A stretch of DNA of 64,000 nucleotides from positions 62,001-126,000 of the forward strand of contig NZ_BOPA01000028.1 of NCBI RefSeq assembly GCF_016863515.1, written 5' to 3'. The position numbers and the translations under genes were made by a program. Source of the stretch: Micromonospora gifhornensis. Lineage in GTDB: Bacteria > Actinomycetota > Actinomycetes > Mycobacteriales > Micromonosporaceae. Numbering within the stretch: position 1 is the first letter of the stretch; each line of letters opens with the position of its first letter. This document shows positions 41,781-50,923 of the stretch, one piece after another. The notes beneath the pieces are model-generated. The model had not been told where the DNA came from and did no database searches. It saw nothing but the letters and a program-made list of their open reading frames with translations.

Positions 41781-42313
41781 TCGGGCACCTCGTCGAAGGC
41801 GCGCTTCAACTCCTCCGAGTTCAGCCGGCTGGTGTCCAGCGCGCTGGCGTCGTAGTCCTGTTGCAGCGTCTCCACCGCCGTCTGCACGCCGTCGTAGAAG
41901 ACTTTGGGCTCACCCGTGCTCAGCCCGTCGATCGTGGCCCGGGCCCGGCCGTAGGCGTCGCGCATGGACGCGAGGGAGGCCCGGAAGCCTTCGGAGATCT
42001 CCGCGCCGTTCTCGACCGTGGGCACCCCGGCCTGCTCCACCTTGCGACGAGCGTCCTCACTGGCCTGTTCGGCGCCGCCGAAGAGCCGGACCAGGTTCTC
42101 CTTGGCCTGCGCGGGAGTGGTCTGCGCGGTCATCTGCTGGTCGGTGCTGCTGGTCAGTTTGCTGATCTCGGCCCGCCACGGGGTCAACGCCGAACACACC
42201 GACGCGGCCCACGCCCGGGGACTGGGACCGCTGGACCCACAGCCGGCCAACAGGACCGACGTCGCCAGGACCACCGTCAACATTCTGGCGGCGTCCGCCC
42301 GGCACGTACGCAT
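41771..42313 (-). CDS. Putative lipoprotein
   Basis: 180 aa. The N-terminus has basic residues, a hydrophobic run and the lipobox LLAGCGS, predicting lipid attachment at Cys and localisation on the outer face of the membrane. The mature part is helical and charged: SVCSALTPWRAEISKLTSST, QAKENLVRLFGGAEQASEDARRKVEQAGVP, and DTSRLNSEELKRAF. Two cysteines (SVCSAL and PECH) could pair. ATG 42313 was preferred over the earlier frame start because it leaves a normal signal peptide. Function unknown. It forms an operon with the 41028 gene. Confidence 0.78.
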   Translation of the reverse strand: MRTCRADAARMLTVVLATSVLLAGCGSSGPSPRAWAASVCSALTPWRAEISKLTSSTDQQMTAQTTPAQAKENLVRLFGGAEQASEDARRKVEQAGVPTVENGAEISEGFRASLASMRDAYGRARATIDGLSTGEPKVFYDGVQTAVETLQQDYDASALDTSRLNSEELKRAFDEVPECH

Positions 42314-42433
42314 GCGTTGCAGCGTACGGCCTCTGCTGCCGGTCGGCACCGGTCAGGCGGACCGCCCCGCAGCGACGGCCGGTCCCCGGGCGACGGTGTC
42401 GCCGCCCGGGGACCGGTGATGCTGACCGCAGGG

Positions 42434-44815
42434 TCAGGCCTTGATCTCCGCCGGGCGCGGGTCCGAGGTGCCGGATCCGCTGTCGGAGCCCTCGTCGAGC
42501 GCGATGCTCTTGCGCTTGCTGAACACCACCGCCGCGACCACGATCAGCGTCGCCACCACCGCGATGGTGACCCGCAGACCGACGTTGCGGTCGTCGCCGA
42601 TGCTCCACGCCACCACGGCCGGCGCGATCAGCAGCGACACCAGGTTCATCACCTTCAGCAGTGGGTTGATGGCCGGGCCGGCGGTGTCCTTGAACGGGTC
42701 ACCGACGGTGTCGCCGATGACCGTCGCGGCGTGCGCGTCGGAGCCCTTGCCGCCGTACGCGCCGTCCTCGACCATCTTCTTGCTGTTGTCCCAGGCGCCA
42801 CCGGAGTTGGCCAGGAAGACCGCCATCAGCGTGCCCGCCCCGATCGCCCCGGCCAGGTACGACGCCAGCGCGCCGGGCCCGAGGCCGAAGCCGACCGCGA
42901 TCGGTGCCATGATCGCCAGCAGACCGGGGGTCATCAGTTCGCGCTGCGCGTCCCGGGTGCAGATGTCGACGACCTTGCCGTACTCCGGGCGCTGCGTGCC
43001 GTCCATGATCCCGGGCAGCTCACGGAACTGCCGGCGGACCTCCATCACCACGGCACCGGCCGAGCGGGAGACCGCGTTGATGGCCAGGCCGGAGAAGAGG
43101 AACACCACCGCCGCACCGATGATCAGACCGACCAGGTTCTGCGGGTTGGACACGTTCAGCGCGTTCAGGATCTCGGCACCGACGTCGGTCACCCCGGCGT
43201 CGGCGTACGCGATGCGCAGGGTGTCGGTGTACGAGCCGAACAGCGCGGTCGCGGCCAGCACCGCCGTGGCGATCGCGATGCCCTTGGTGATCGCCTTGGT
43301 GGTGTTGCCCACCGCGTCCAGCTCGGTGAGCGTGCGGGCGCCGTGCTCGTCGATGTCGCCGGACATCTCGGCCACGCCCTGGGCGTTGTCGGAGATCGGT
43401 CCGAAGGTGTCCATCGCCACGATCACGCCGACGGTGGTGAGCAGACCGGTACCGGCCAGCGCCACGGCGAACAGCGACAGGGTGATGGAGCCGCCACCGA
43501 GCAGGAAGGCACCGAAGACACCGGCGGCGATGAGCAGCGCCGAGTAGACCGCCGACTCCAGGCCGACGCTGATGCCGGCGAGGATGACGGTGGCCGCGCC
43601 GGTCTGCGAGCTCTTGCCGATGTCCTGCACCGGACGGCGGTTGGTCTCGGTGAAGTAGCCGGTCAGCGCCTGGATGGCGGCGGCCAGCACGATGCCGATG
43701 ACGACCGCGCCGATGACCACACCACGCGGGCCGAACGGCGGGTCGCCGCCGTCCACGCCGAGCGCGGTCCGCCAGTCGTCGCCGAGCTGCGCGGCCCAGG
43801 ACGGCTGGAGGTAGGCGAAGGTGGCCACCCCGACCAGCACCGCCGAGATCAGCGCGGAGAGGTAGAAGGCCCGGTTGATGGCGGTCAGACCGTTGCGGTC
43901 GGAGGCCCGCAGCTTGGTGATGAAGACGCCGATGATGGCGACCAGCACACCGATGGTGGAGATGATCAGCGGCAGCACCAGGCCGTCGGTGCCGAAGGCG
44001 GCGCGACCCAGGATCAGCGCGGCGACGAGCGTGACCGCGTACGACTCGAACAGGTCGGCGGCCATGCCGGCGCAGTCACCGACGTTGTCACCGACGTTGT
44101 CGGCGATGGTGGCCGCGTTGCGTGGGTCGTCCTCGGGGATGCCCTGCTCGACCTTGCCGACCAGGTCGGCGCCGACGTCGGCGGCCTTGGTGAAGATGCC
44201 GCCGCCGACCCGCATGAACATGGCCAGCAGCGCGGCGCCGAAGCCGAAGCCCTCCAGCACCGTCGGCGCGTCACCCCGGAAGATCAGCACCACCAGCGCG
44301 GCACCGAAGAGGCCCAGCCCGACGGTGAGGAAGCCGACCACACCACCGGTCCGGAAGGCGATCTTCATGGCCGCTTCCCGGCCGCCCTCCCGCTCCCGGG
44401 CGGCGGCGGCCACCCGCAGGTTGGCCCGGGTGGCCAGCCACATGCCGGCGCCGCCGATGAAGGCGCTGAACAGCGCACCGACCACGAAGAAGAGCGAACG
44501 GCCGATCTTCACCGCGGTCTCGCTGCCGTCGGTCTGGTGCACCGGCAGCAGGAAGAGCAGTACTACGGCGATCACCACGAAGATCGCCAGGGTCCGGAAC
44601 TGCCGGATCAGGTAGGCCGAAGCGCCCTCCTGCACGGCCCCGGAGATTTCCTGCATTTTGTCGGTGCCCTTGCCGGCGGCCAGCACGGCCTTCGTCAACG
44701 CGGCGGCGAAGGCGAGCGCTACCAGCGCGATCACCGCGGCGATGACGACGTACGTGACATTGGCTCCGGTGAGGGAGATCGCGCCGCCGCCCTCGGCGGC
44801 CAAGCTGTCGGACAT
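42434..44815 (-). CDS. hppA: Membrane-bound proton-translocating pyrophosphatase
   Basis: 793 aa with about 16 membrane helices. It couples PPi hydrolysis to proton export. The signature DNVGDNVGDCAGMAADLFESY is quoted in two parts, DNVGDNVGDCAG and MAADLFESY; AINAVSRSAGAVV and SGGAWDNSKKMVEDG are further active-site blocks. In DAVGNTTKAITKG the Lys after GNTT marks the K+-independent H+-pumping subtype (K+-dependent forms have Ala). ATG 44815 follows AGGAGGACACAG. The Ser/Asp-rich C-terminus is cytoplasmic. Its place next to the bldG operon matches other actinobacteria. Confidence 0.97.
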   Translation of the reverse strand: MSDSLAAEGGGAISLTGANVTYVVIAAVIALVALAFAAALTKAVLAAGKGTDKMQEISGAVQEGASAYLIRQFRTLAIFVVIAVVLLFLLPVHQTDGSETAVKIGRSLFFVVGALFSAFIGGAGMWLATRANLRVAAAAREREGGREAAMKIAFRTGGVVGFLTVGLGLFGAALVVLIFRGDAPTVLEGFGFGAALLAMFMRVGGGIFTKAADVGADLVGKVEQGIPEDDPRNAATIADNVGDNVGDCAGMAADLFESYAVTLVAALILGRAAFGTDGLVLPLIISTIGVLVAIIGVFITKLRASDRNGLTAINRAFYLSALISAVLVGVATFAYLQPSWAAQLGDDWRTALGVDGGDPPFGPRGVVIGAVVIGIVLAAAIQALTGYFTETNRRPVQDIGKSSQTGAATVILAGISVGLESAVYSALLIAAGVFGAFLLGGGSITLSLFAVALAGTGLLTTVGVIVAMDTFGPISDNAQGVAEMSGDIDEHGARTLTELDAVGNTTKAITKGIAIATAVLAATALFGSYTDTLRIAYADAGVTDVGAEILNALNVSNPQNLVGLIIGAAVVFLFSGLAINAVSRSAGAVVMEVRRQFRELPGIMDGTQRPEYGKVVDICTRDAQRELMTPGLLAIMAPIAVGFGLGPGALASYLAGAIGAGTLMAVFLANSGGAWDNSKKMVEDGAYGGKGSDAHAATVIGDTVGDPFKDTAGPAINPLLKVMNLVSLLIAPAVVAWSIGDDRNVGLRVTIAVVATLIVVAAVVFSKRKSIALDEGSDSGSGTSDPRPAEIKA

Positions 44816-45139
44816 CTGTGTCCTCCTGTGCCGAACAACGCGCCGGCCGGTGGAGACGCACCGACCTGCGCCTGGATGCGAATTCGCAAGTGCGCGCTGG
44901 GCCACCCCCGGTGGACCCGCGCCGCCAGGCCCAGCCACGCTGGTTGTCCGAGGGATCACTTGCTGACAACCCGCGTACTCTAGCCCTCCGCAGTGTCCGA
45001 GGTCACAGGAAGGTGGCGGCGCGCCGCGATGATCTTCGTCGCTGTGTTATGAGTCGGAATCTGATATAGGGCCGGATCCATGACGAAGCCGCCGCATTCC
45101 CTGCTCAGGGAAGGCGGCGGCGTCAGCGGATCAGTTCGG
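44816..45139. other. Intergenic region upstream of hppA
   Basis: 324 bases. It holds the hppA RBS and, presumably, promoter, and near 45078 the terminator of the anti-sigma gene. The part 45035-45070 is more AT-rich (GTTATGAGTCGGAATCTGAT). I see no open frame with coding character. Confidence 0.45.
45078..45111 (-). terminator. 15-bp stem-loop after the bldG operon
   Basis: GCCGCCGCATTCCCT (45078-45092), loop GCTC, AGGGAAGGCGGCGGC (45097-45111), 14 of 15 pairs. It follows the stop of the anti-sigma gene by 28 bases. Confidence 0.75.
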
Positions 45140-45574
45140 CTAGCGGTGCAGCGGCCAGACCATCCGGACCTCGGTGCCGATGCCGTCGTCGACGGGGCGT
45201 ACCTGGAGGTCCTCGACGAAACCGGCGAGCAGGGCGAAGCCCACCCCGGTGGTGAGTTCGTCCTCGTTGAGCGACTCGTTTGCCAACTGGTCGGCGTCGA
45301 GCGCGGCCAGGCCGATACTCGCCTCGATCGGTGCCCGGTCGACCACCCGCACCGCGTACGTCCCGGAGTCGGACATCTCCACAAGCACCGGTTCGGCCAC
45401 TCCGTACTGGCGGTGCAGGGCGACCGCGCGGGTGCACGCCTCACCGATGGCCAGGCGTACCTCGTCGAGCAGATCCTCGCGGACCCCGGCCCGCCGGGCG
45501 ACCGCCACCCCGACCAGGCGGGCGGTACGCACGTGCACCGGTGCCGGGGAGAAGGAGAGCCGTACCGTCGCCAT
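45140..45574 (-). CDS. Anti-sigma factor-like HATPase (BldG partner)
   Basis: 144 aa RsbW/SpoIIAB-like ATP-binding protein, expected to bind a sigma factor and to phosphorylate the anti-sigma antagonist BldG. VHVRTARLVGVAVARRAGVREDLLDEVRLAIGEACTRAV forms the N-terminal part; GVGFALLAGFVEDLQV is the G2-like glycine region. The N-box is EACTRAV: the Mg2+-coordinating Asn of the family is Arg, so kinase activity may be lost. It starts at ATG 45574, overlapping the bldG stop (TGATG). The same order, bldG then anti-sigma (ApgA), exists in S. coelicolor. Confidence 0.85.
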   Translation of the reverse strand: MATVRLSFSPAPVHVRTARLVGVAVARRAGVREDLLDEVRLAIGEACTRAVALHRQYGVAEPVLVEMSDSGTYAVRVVDRAPIEASIGLAALDADQLANESLNEDELTTGVGFALLAGFVEDLQVRPVDDGIGTEVRMVWPLHR

Positions 45575-45915
45575 CACGCGCCAGCGCCGGTCGCCGCTTC
45601 GACCGTCGGATGCAGCGGGAACACCTGGTCCAGCGCGGTGATCCGGAAGATCTTGAGCAGCGGTTCCTTGTCACAGACCAGGGAGAAGGTGCCGTCCGCG
45701 GTACGCAGTCGCTTCAGCGCGCCGACCAGCACGCCCAGCCCGGTGGAGTCGAGAAAGTCGACCCGTCCCAGGTCGACCACCACGTGCCGGGCACCGGAGT
45801 CGATCAACTCCAGCAGCCGCTCGCGCAGCCGAGGGGCGGTGTAGACATCCACCTCACCGCCGACCTCGAGCACCGTGTGCTCCCCCACGGTGCGGGTCGC
45901 CAGCGACAGCTCCAT
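45574..45915 (-). CDS. bldG: BldG-type anti-anti-sigma factor
   Basis: 113 aa STAS-domain protein almost collinear with S. coelicolor BldG, a regulator needed for aerial mycelium and antibiotic production. The motif DFLDSTGLGVLVGALKRL includes Ser57, which is the known phosphorylation site in BldG. LEVGGEVDVYTAPRLRERL and FRITALDQVFPLH are further family blocks. When unphosphorylated it would bind the anti-sigma factor and release the sigma factor. ATG 45915 after GAGGGAGGACC. Divergent from the DEAH helicase, sharing 133 bases of promoter region. Confidence 0.95.
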   Translation of the reverse strand: MELSLATRTVGEHTVLEVGGEVDVYTAPRLRERLLELIDSGARHVVVDLGRVDFLDSTGLGVLVGALKRLRTADGTFSLVCDKEPLLKIFRITALDQVFPLHPTVEAATGAGA

Positions 45916-46048
45916 CGGTCCTCCCTCGACGCGGCCGTAAGCTCATTGGGCATCTAACCACTACCCCCGAGGCCCCCCGACGACTCACCGGGGGCCGGAC
46001 TCACCGCATCGGTGGGTCAATTTCCCATTTCCGAACACCAGTGCGAGA

Positions 46049-48499
46049 GTGCAGGACGTGACCTCGGCAGCCAGCGTATCCGCCGGCCGGGACCGTGAGC
46101 CGGGCCCCGCCCCGATTCCGGCCGCCGCGCCCGGCGACCTGCTACGCCAGCTGCGGCGACGGCACGCCACCGATCCGGTCACCCATGTCGAACGGGTGCC
46201 GTCCCGGGCGGGCACACCGGCACCGTGGCCGGGCTGGGCCCCTGAGGAACTGCGCACCGCGTACGCCCGACGCGGGGTCAGCGCGCCCTGGCGGCACCAG
46301 GCCGAGGCGGCCGAGCTGGCCCACGACCGGCGACACGTCGTCGTCGCCACCGGCACCGCCTCCGGCAAGTCGCTGGCGTACCAACTGCCCGCGCTGGCCA
46401 CCCTGCTCGCCGACCCCCGCGCCACCGTGCTCTACCTGGCACCGACCAAGGCGCTCGCCGCCGACCAGTTGCGCGCCGTCGCCGAGTTGGAGATCGAGGG
46501 CGTACGCCCGGCCTGCTACGACGGTGACACCCCCCGCGCCGAGCGGGAGTGGATCCGCCGGCATTCCCGGTTCGTGCTGACCAACCCGGACATGCTGCAC
46601 CACGGCATCCTGCCCGGCCACGCGCAGTGGTCGGGATTCCTGCGCCGGCTGCGGTACGTGGTGATCGACGAGTGTCACGTCTACCGGGGCGTGTTCGGCT
46701 CGCACGTCTCCCACGTGCTGCGTCGGCTGCGCCGCCAGGGCGCCCGGTACGGCAACACCGCCGGCCCCACGTTCGTGCTGGCCTCGGCGACCTCGGGCGA
46801 CCCGGCGGCGACCGCCGGTCGACTGGTCGGCCTGCCGGTGACGGCGGTCACCGAGGACACCTCGCCCCGGGCCGGGGTGACCTTCGCACTCTGGGAGCCG
46901 CCGCTGCTGCCCGCCGAGGCGTCCGGGTCGTCGTCCACCGCCGCGCCCGCGCCGCGCCGCGCTCCGGACGCCCCCCGACCCACCGCGCCCGGCCCCGAGG
47001 CCGAGCCGGGCGACCTCACCCAGGTCCGTCGGTCGGCGCTGCGAGAGACCGCCGACCTGCTCGCGGACAGCGTCGCTGCCGGCGTGCGGACGCTGGCGTT
47101 CGTCAGGTCCCGGCGGGGTGCCGAGGTGGTGGCGACAAGCGCCCGGCGCAGCCTCGACGAGGCGGTGCCCGGACTCGGCGACCGGGTGGCCGCCTACCGC
47201 GGCGGCTATCTGCGCGAGGAACGGCGGGCGCTGGAACGGGCGCTGCTGCACGGCGACCTGCTCGGTCTGGCCTCGACAAACGCTCTGGAGCTGGGCGTCG
47301 ACCTGGTCGGCCTGGACGCGGTGCTGATCTGCGGGTACCCGGGAACCCGGGCGTCGCTGTGGCAGCAGGCCGGCCGGGCCGGACGCTCCGGGCAGGAGGC
47401 TCTCGCGGTGCTTGTCGCGCGGGACGACCCGCTGGACACCTACCTGGTGCACCATCCGGAGGCGCTCTTCGGGACGCCGGTGGAGGCCACCGTGCTCGAC
47501 CCGGCCAATCCGTACGTGCTCGGCCCCCAGTTGGCCTGCGCGGCAGCCGAGGCCCCGCTGACCGTCGCCGATCTGGAACTCTTCGGCGACAGCGCGAAGG
47601 AGACCGTCGAGGCGCTTGTCGAGGCGGGTGCGCTGCGGCAGCGCCCGACCGGCTGGTACTGGCGGCACCGGGAACGGCCCGAGGTGGACCTGCGCGGCGA
47701 GGGGGGTGCCCCGGTCTGCGTGGTGGAGGCGGCGACCGGCCGGCTGCTCGGCACCGTCGACGGCGGCTCGTCGCACTTCCTGCTGCACCCCGGCGCGGTC
47801 TACCTGCACCAGGGGGTGTCCTATGTGGTCGACTCCCTCGACCTGGAAGACGGCTGCGCCCTCGTCCACCCCGAGGAGCCGGACTGGTCCACCCACGCGC
47901 GGGACGTCACCTCGCTGTCGGTGGTGTCGGTGCGCTCGTACGTCGACGCCGGGCCGGTCGGGCTGTTCCTCGGCGAGGTGGACGTGACCAGCCAGGTGGT
48001 GTCGTACCAGCGGCGACGCATCGCCACCGGCGAGGTGATCGACACCCGGCCGCTGGACCTGCCGACCCGGGAGCTGCGTACCGTCGCGGTCTGGTTCACC
48101 CTCTCGCCGGAGTCGCTGGCCGAGGCGGGCGTGGATCCGGCCGACGTGCCGGGGGCGCTGCACGCCGCCGAGCACGCCGCGATCGGGTTGCTGCCGCTGC
48201 TGGCCACCTGCGACCGTTGGGACATCGGTGGGCTGTCCACCGCGGTACATCCGGACACCGAGGCGCCGACGGTCTTCGTCTACGACGGTCACCCCGGTGG
48301 GGCGGGTTTCGCGGAGCGGGCGTACGGCACCGCCGCCGCCTGGCTCCAGGCCACCCGCGACGCCATCGACGAGTGCGGCTGCGAGGCCGGTTGTCCGTCC
48401 TGCGTGCAGTCACCCAAGTGCGGCAACGGCAACAACCCGCTGTCCAAGCCGGGCGCCGTCCGGGTGCTCGACGTGGTGCTGAACAACCTGCCGCACTGA
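46049..48499 (+). CDS. DEAD/DEAH-box helicase with DUF1998 (helicase/secretion neighbourhood)
   Basis: 816 aa SF2 helicase of the TIGR03817 type. Q-like PWRHQAEAAELAHDRRHV, Walker A ATGTASGKSLAYQLP, YLAPTKALAADQL, DECHVYRGVFGSHV (DECH box), VLASATSGDPA and a C-terminal motif VI QQAGRAGRSGQEAL are seen in order. A DUF1998 domain (about 700-800) holds CGCEAGCPSCVQSPKCG, a four-cysteine cluster likely to bind an iron-sulfur cluster or zinc, as in MrfA-type repair helicases. In other actinobacteria it lies beside a tad locus. GTG 46049 and GTG 46058 are both possible; I report the longer. Confidence 0.92.
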   Translation: MQDVTSAASVSAGRDREPGPAPIPAAAPGDLLRQLRRRHATDPVTHVERVPSRAGTPAPWPGWAPEELRTAYARRGVSAPWRHQAEAAELAHDRRHVVVATGTASGKSLAYQLPALATLLADPRATVLYLAPTKALAADQLRAVAELEIEGVRPACYDGDTPRAEREWIRRHSRFVLTNPDMLHHGILPGHAQWSGFLRRLRYVVIDECHVYRGVFGSHVSHVLRRLRRQGARYGNTAGPTFVLASATSGDPAATAGRLVGLPVTAVTEDTSPRAGVTFALWEPPLLPAEASGSSSTAAPAPRRAPDAPRPTAPGPEAEPGDLTQVRRSALRETADLLADSVAAGVRTLAFVRSRRGAEVVATSARRSLDEAVPGLGDRVAAYRGGYLREERRALERALLHGDLLGLASTNALELGVDLVGLDAVLICGYPGTRASLWQQAGRAGRSGQEALAVLVARDDPLDTYLVHHPEALFGTPVEATVLDPANPYVLGPQLACAAAEAPLTVADLELFGDSAKETVEALVEAGALRQRPTGWYWRHRERPEVDLRGEGGAPVCVVEAATGRLLGTVDGGSSHFLLHPGAVYLHQGVSYVVDSLDLEDGCALVHPEEPDWSTHARDVTSLSVVSVRSYVDAGPVGLFLGEVDVTSQVVSYQRRRIATGEVIDTRPLDLPTRELRTVAVWFTLSPESLAEAGVDPADVPGALHAAEHAAIGLLPLLATCDRWDIGGLSTAVHPDTEAPTVFVYDGHPGGAGFAERAYGTAAAWLQATRDAIDECGCEAGCPSCVQSPKCGNGNNPLSKPGAVRVLDVVLNNLPH

Positions 48500-48630
48500 C
48501 ATCAGGCATAAAACCCCGGGCGTACGGGCAAGAACGGTGGGAGCGCTTCCATCGAAGCTCGTTGGGCTGTGCTCGCCGTTCGCTTTGCTGTTCGCTGTTC
48601 GCTGTTTGCCCGCGTACGTGAGGAGGGGCC

Positions 48631-48837
48631 GTGGCCGACACCATCGCCGAGACCGTCGACCTGCTCTACACCATCGACCAGGAGAAGCTCAGCGTCGATC
48701 AGCAGATCGCCCTGAGCACGGCGCTCGCCACCCTGGCGCAGGCCGAGCGGCTGGATCAGATCAACGAACGGCTGCGCAGCATCCAGCAGCTGCTCACCAA
48801 CGCGACGCACCGGTCGACCGTCGACGGGATTCGCTGA
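48631..48837 (+). CDS. Small conserved-looking hypothetical protein
   Basis: 68 aa, GTG start with GAGGAGGGGCC eight bases before. Two amphipathic helices: IAETVDLLYTIDQEKLSVDQ and LAQAERLDQINERLRSIQQLL, with coiled-coil character. No family recognised. It has a good RBS and consistent codon use, and lies between the helicase and LURP genes on the same strand. It might be a small dimeric regulator or scaffold. Confidence 0.65.
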   Translation: MADTIAETVDLLYTIDQEKLSVDQQIALSTALATLAQAERLDQINERLRSIQQLLTNATHRSTVDGIR

Positions 48838-48928
48838 GTCACCCCTCAGCGCGTCCGCATCGCGCCCACTCGATGTCGCCGTTGCCGGGCTGTGCGACAC
48901 TCCGGCGCATCACAGTTGAGGAGACTTC

Positions 48929-49507
48929 ATGCAGCTCGACAGCCTGCAGTCGCAGCACCAGTTCCACGTCCGCCAGCGCATCCGCCTCATGGTCAACCAG
49001 TACGAGGTCCACAGCGTGGCCCCGGACGGCACCGAGGGCGGCCTGCTGGCGTTCGCCCAGCAGAAGCGGCTCGCCTTCAAGGAGCAGGTGACGATCTACA
49101 CCGACGACTCGAAGCAGCATCCGCTGCTCGGGTTCAAGGCCCGCCAGCGCCTCGACCTCGCCGCCACGTACGACGTCACCGACCACGCCGGCAACCCGAT
49201 CGGCCTGTTCCGCAAGGACTTCGCGCAGTCGCTGCTCCGGTCCACCTGGCACGTCGAGCAGGCGGGCCTGCCCGCCGTCACCGGCCAGGAGCGCAGCATG
49301 CCGGTGGCCCTGCTGCGCCGCTTCGTCGACTCGCTGTCCTGGCTGCCGTACCACTTCGACTTCGTCGCCGGGGGCCAGCCGGTCTTCTCGGTGATCAAGA
49401 AGTGGGGTCTGCGCGACCGTTACGTGGTGGAGATCCAGCACCCGCAGATCGACCGTCGCCTGGTGATCGCCATGGCGATCGCGCTGGACGCCCTCCAGAG
49501 CCGCTGA
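48929..49507 (+). CDS. LURP-one-related (Tubby-like) family protein
   Basis: 192 aa. A repeated beta-strand pattern with hydrophobic anchors: FHVRQRIRLMVNQYEVHSV, GLLAFAQQKRLAFKEQVTIY, LLGFKARQRLDLAATYDVTD, GNPIGLFRKDFAQSLLRSTW and FSVIKKWGLRDRYVVEI. This is the LOR/Tubby C-terminal fold, described in plants and phospholipid scramblases and common in actinobacteria. Membrane-phospholipid binding is the usual suggestion. No signal peptide. ATG at 48929 preceded by GAGGAGACT. Confidence 0.85.
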   Translation: MQLDSLQSQHQFHVRQRIRLMVNQYEVHSVAPDGTEGGLLAFAQQKRLAFKEQVTIYTDDSKQHPLLGFKARQRLDLAATYDVTDHAGNPIGLFRKDFAQSLLRSTWHVEQAGLPAVTGQERSMPVALLRRFVDSLSWLPYHFDFVAGGQPVFSVIKKWGLRDRYVVEIQHPQIDRRLVIAMAIALDALQSR

Positions 49508-49691
49508 CCCGTTTACCGGGGCGGCTCCTTCGCCGCGCACAGTCCCGGGCGATCTGCCCGGTCCCGCCTGCGCACCGACGGAGTCGCCTCGGCACCCGCC
49601 CCGTCGTGCCTCGGCGAGGTTGCCGCTTGATCCTCATGTTGGTTGAGCCCTGAGGATCGTCGCGTCAGCCAGGTGGCGATCAACGGGAGCG

Positions 49692-50111
49692 ATGATGGAC
49701 CTCGACAATCCGGTGCTCAAGCTGTGCCAGGACGGGATGCGGGCGGAGGCGGAGGGCCGACCGGCCGACGCGCGGGCGTTGTTCGAACAGGCCTGGTCCA
49801 GGCGTACCGACAGCTACGACGCCTGCGTGGCGGCGCACTACCTGGCCCGGCAACAGGACGACCCCGAGGAGGTCCTGCGCTGGAACCAGGAGGCCCTGCG
49901 GCAGGCCGACGCCGTCGGTGACACCGCAGTCAGCGCCCTGTACCCGTCGCTGCACGTGAGCGTGGCCTTGGCGCACGAACGGTTGGGCGATCCCGGTGCC
50001 GCACGCACCTCCTTCGAACGAGCCGCCGAACACTTCGCCGCGTTGCCGGCAGGCGAGTACGGCAACCAACTCCGTACGGCCATCACCGACGGTCTCAGCC
50101 GGTTGAGCTGA
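49692..50111 (+). CDS. TPR-repeat protein
   Basis: 139 aa of tetratricopeptide-like helices: LKLCQDGMRAEAEGRPADARALFEQAW is a TPR (A-x-x-G-x-x-x-x-A at the turn), then VAAHYLARQQDDPEEVLRWNQEALRQA, and VSVALAHERLGDPGAARTSFERAAEHF. Such a small TPR fold usually acts as a protein-binding adaptor; partner unknown. Two tandem ATGs (49692, 49695) follow GGGAGCG. It is convergent with the tad operon, 93 bases away. Confidence 0.78.
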   Translation: MMDLDNPVLKLCQDGMRAEAEGRPADARALFEQAWSRRTDSYDACVAAHYLARQQDDPEEVLRWNQEALRQADAVGDTAVSALYPSLHVSVALAHERLGDPGAARTSFERAAEHFAALPAGEYGNQLRTAITDGLSRLS

Positions 50112-50204
50112 CCCCTCCCCCAGCCTGCGATCGTGGCTTCCGCAGGCTGTTCGCGCTGGCGGCTGGCTGGCCTGGCAGCAGGATGGTCGTCGGCGTGTTG
50201 GTGA

Positions 50205-50558
50205 TCAGCCGCGCAGCGGTCCGGCTCGGGAGGTCACCGTGGCGACCCGGCGCAGCCCGGGCAGCGGCTCCACGGTCAGCTCGGCGGTGACCAGGACGTC
50301 CAGCCCGTCGAGGTGACACCGCACCAACCGGGCACCGTTCGCGGCGACGATCTCGGCAGCCCGGCTGCACACCGTCGGCTCGTCCTGCAGGGCCCGGGCG
50401 GCACCGGCCAAGGCACCGAAGTCGGCGGCCACCCGGGCCTGTTGGCGAGCCATCCGGGCGGCACCGACGCCGGCACCGAACAGGCCGGCCAGGACGAACA
50501 CCAGCCCCGCCGCCAAGAGGCAGATGGTGGCCCCGCCACGATCCCGGTCGGTCCTCAC
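50205..50558 (-). CDS. TadE-like protein of the helicase/secretion locus (TIGR03816 type)
   Basis: 117 aa. Basic start, then a hydrophobic helix (ATICLLAAGLVFVLAGLFGA), then ARQQARVAADFGALAGAARAL and a periplasm-side domain with two cysteines (VCSRAAEI and VRCHLDGL). This is the TadE-like pseudopilin-type domain that ends the actinobacterial tad operon. It overlaps the upstream TadE gene by four bases. Probably a minor pilin or assembly factor. Confidence 0.8.
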   Translation of the reverse strand: MRTDRDRGGATICLLAAGLVFVLAGLFGAGVGAARMARQQARVAADFGALAGAARALQDEPTVCSRAAEIVAANGARLVRCHLDGLDVLVTAELTVEPLPGLRRVATVTSRAGPLRG

Positions 50559-50923
50559 GACTGCGGCTCCGGTACGCCCGGCTCGGCGACCGCCACGGCC
50601 CCACCCACCACGGTGATCACCGGAAGGTCACCGCCGAGAACCCGTACCGGGGCGCGGACCGTCGTACGGATCAGATCGCCCTCCACCACCACGGTGACCG
50701 ACGCACCCGGTGGGGCGTACCGGTTGCCGGCGCGTGTGCCGTCCTCGCCCCGGGAGGCGGCCAGCGCCGCCTCCCGGGCCGCATCCAGACAGGCCGACCT
50801 GGTGCCGACCGCGTTGACGGCAGTCAGGCCGGTGAGCAGGAACAGCAGCAGCGCCGGCAGACCGGCCGCCATCTCGGCGGTGAACGAGCCTCGGTCACGA
50901 CCGGCCAGCCGGCGCCCGGTCAC
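50555..50923 (-). CDS. tadE: TadE-family pseudopilin
   Basis: 122 aa. RGSFTAEMAAGLPALLLFLL is the TadE prepilin-like region: a short basic leader, then G-S-F-T-A-E with Glu5-like position and a hydrophobic helix. AACLDAAREAALAASRGED follows on the outside (as CLDAAREAALAASRGED). TadE proteins are minor pilins needed for Flp pilus assembly. Overlaps its neighbours on both sides by four bases. Confidence 0.85.
   Translation of the reverse strand: MTGRRLAGRDRGSFTAEMAAGLPALLLFLLTGLTAVNAVGTRSACLDAAREAALAASRGEDGTRAGNRYAPPGASVTVVVEGDLIRTTVRAPVRVLGGDLPVITVVGGAVAVAEPGVPEPQS

Noticed and set aside
41315..44983. 1222-aa open frame on the plus strand across the hppA region
   Set aside because: It is antisense to hppA and contains only His/Gln/Arg-rich high-GC shadow sequence, with no domain or RBS.
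48588..48610. TGTTCGC heptamer repeated about three times before the small gene at 48631
   Set aside because: Too short and imperfect to call a functional array; probable slippage.
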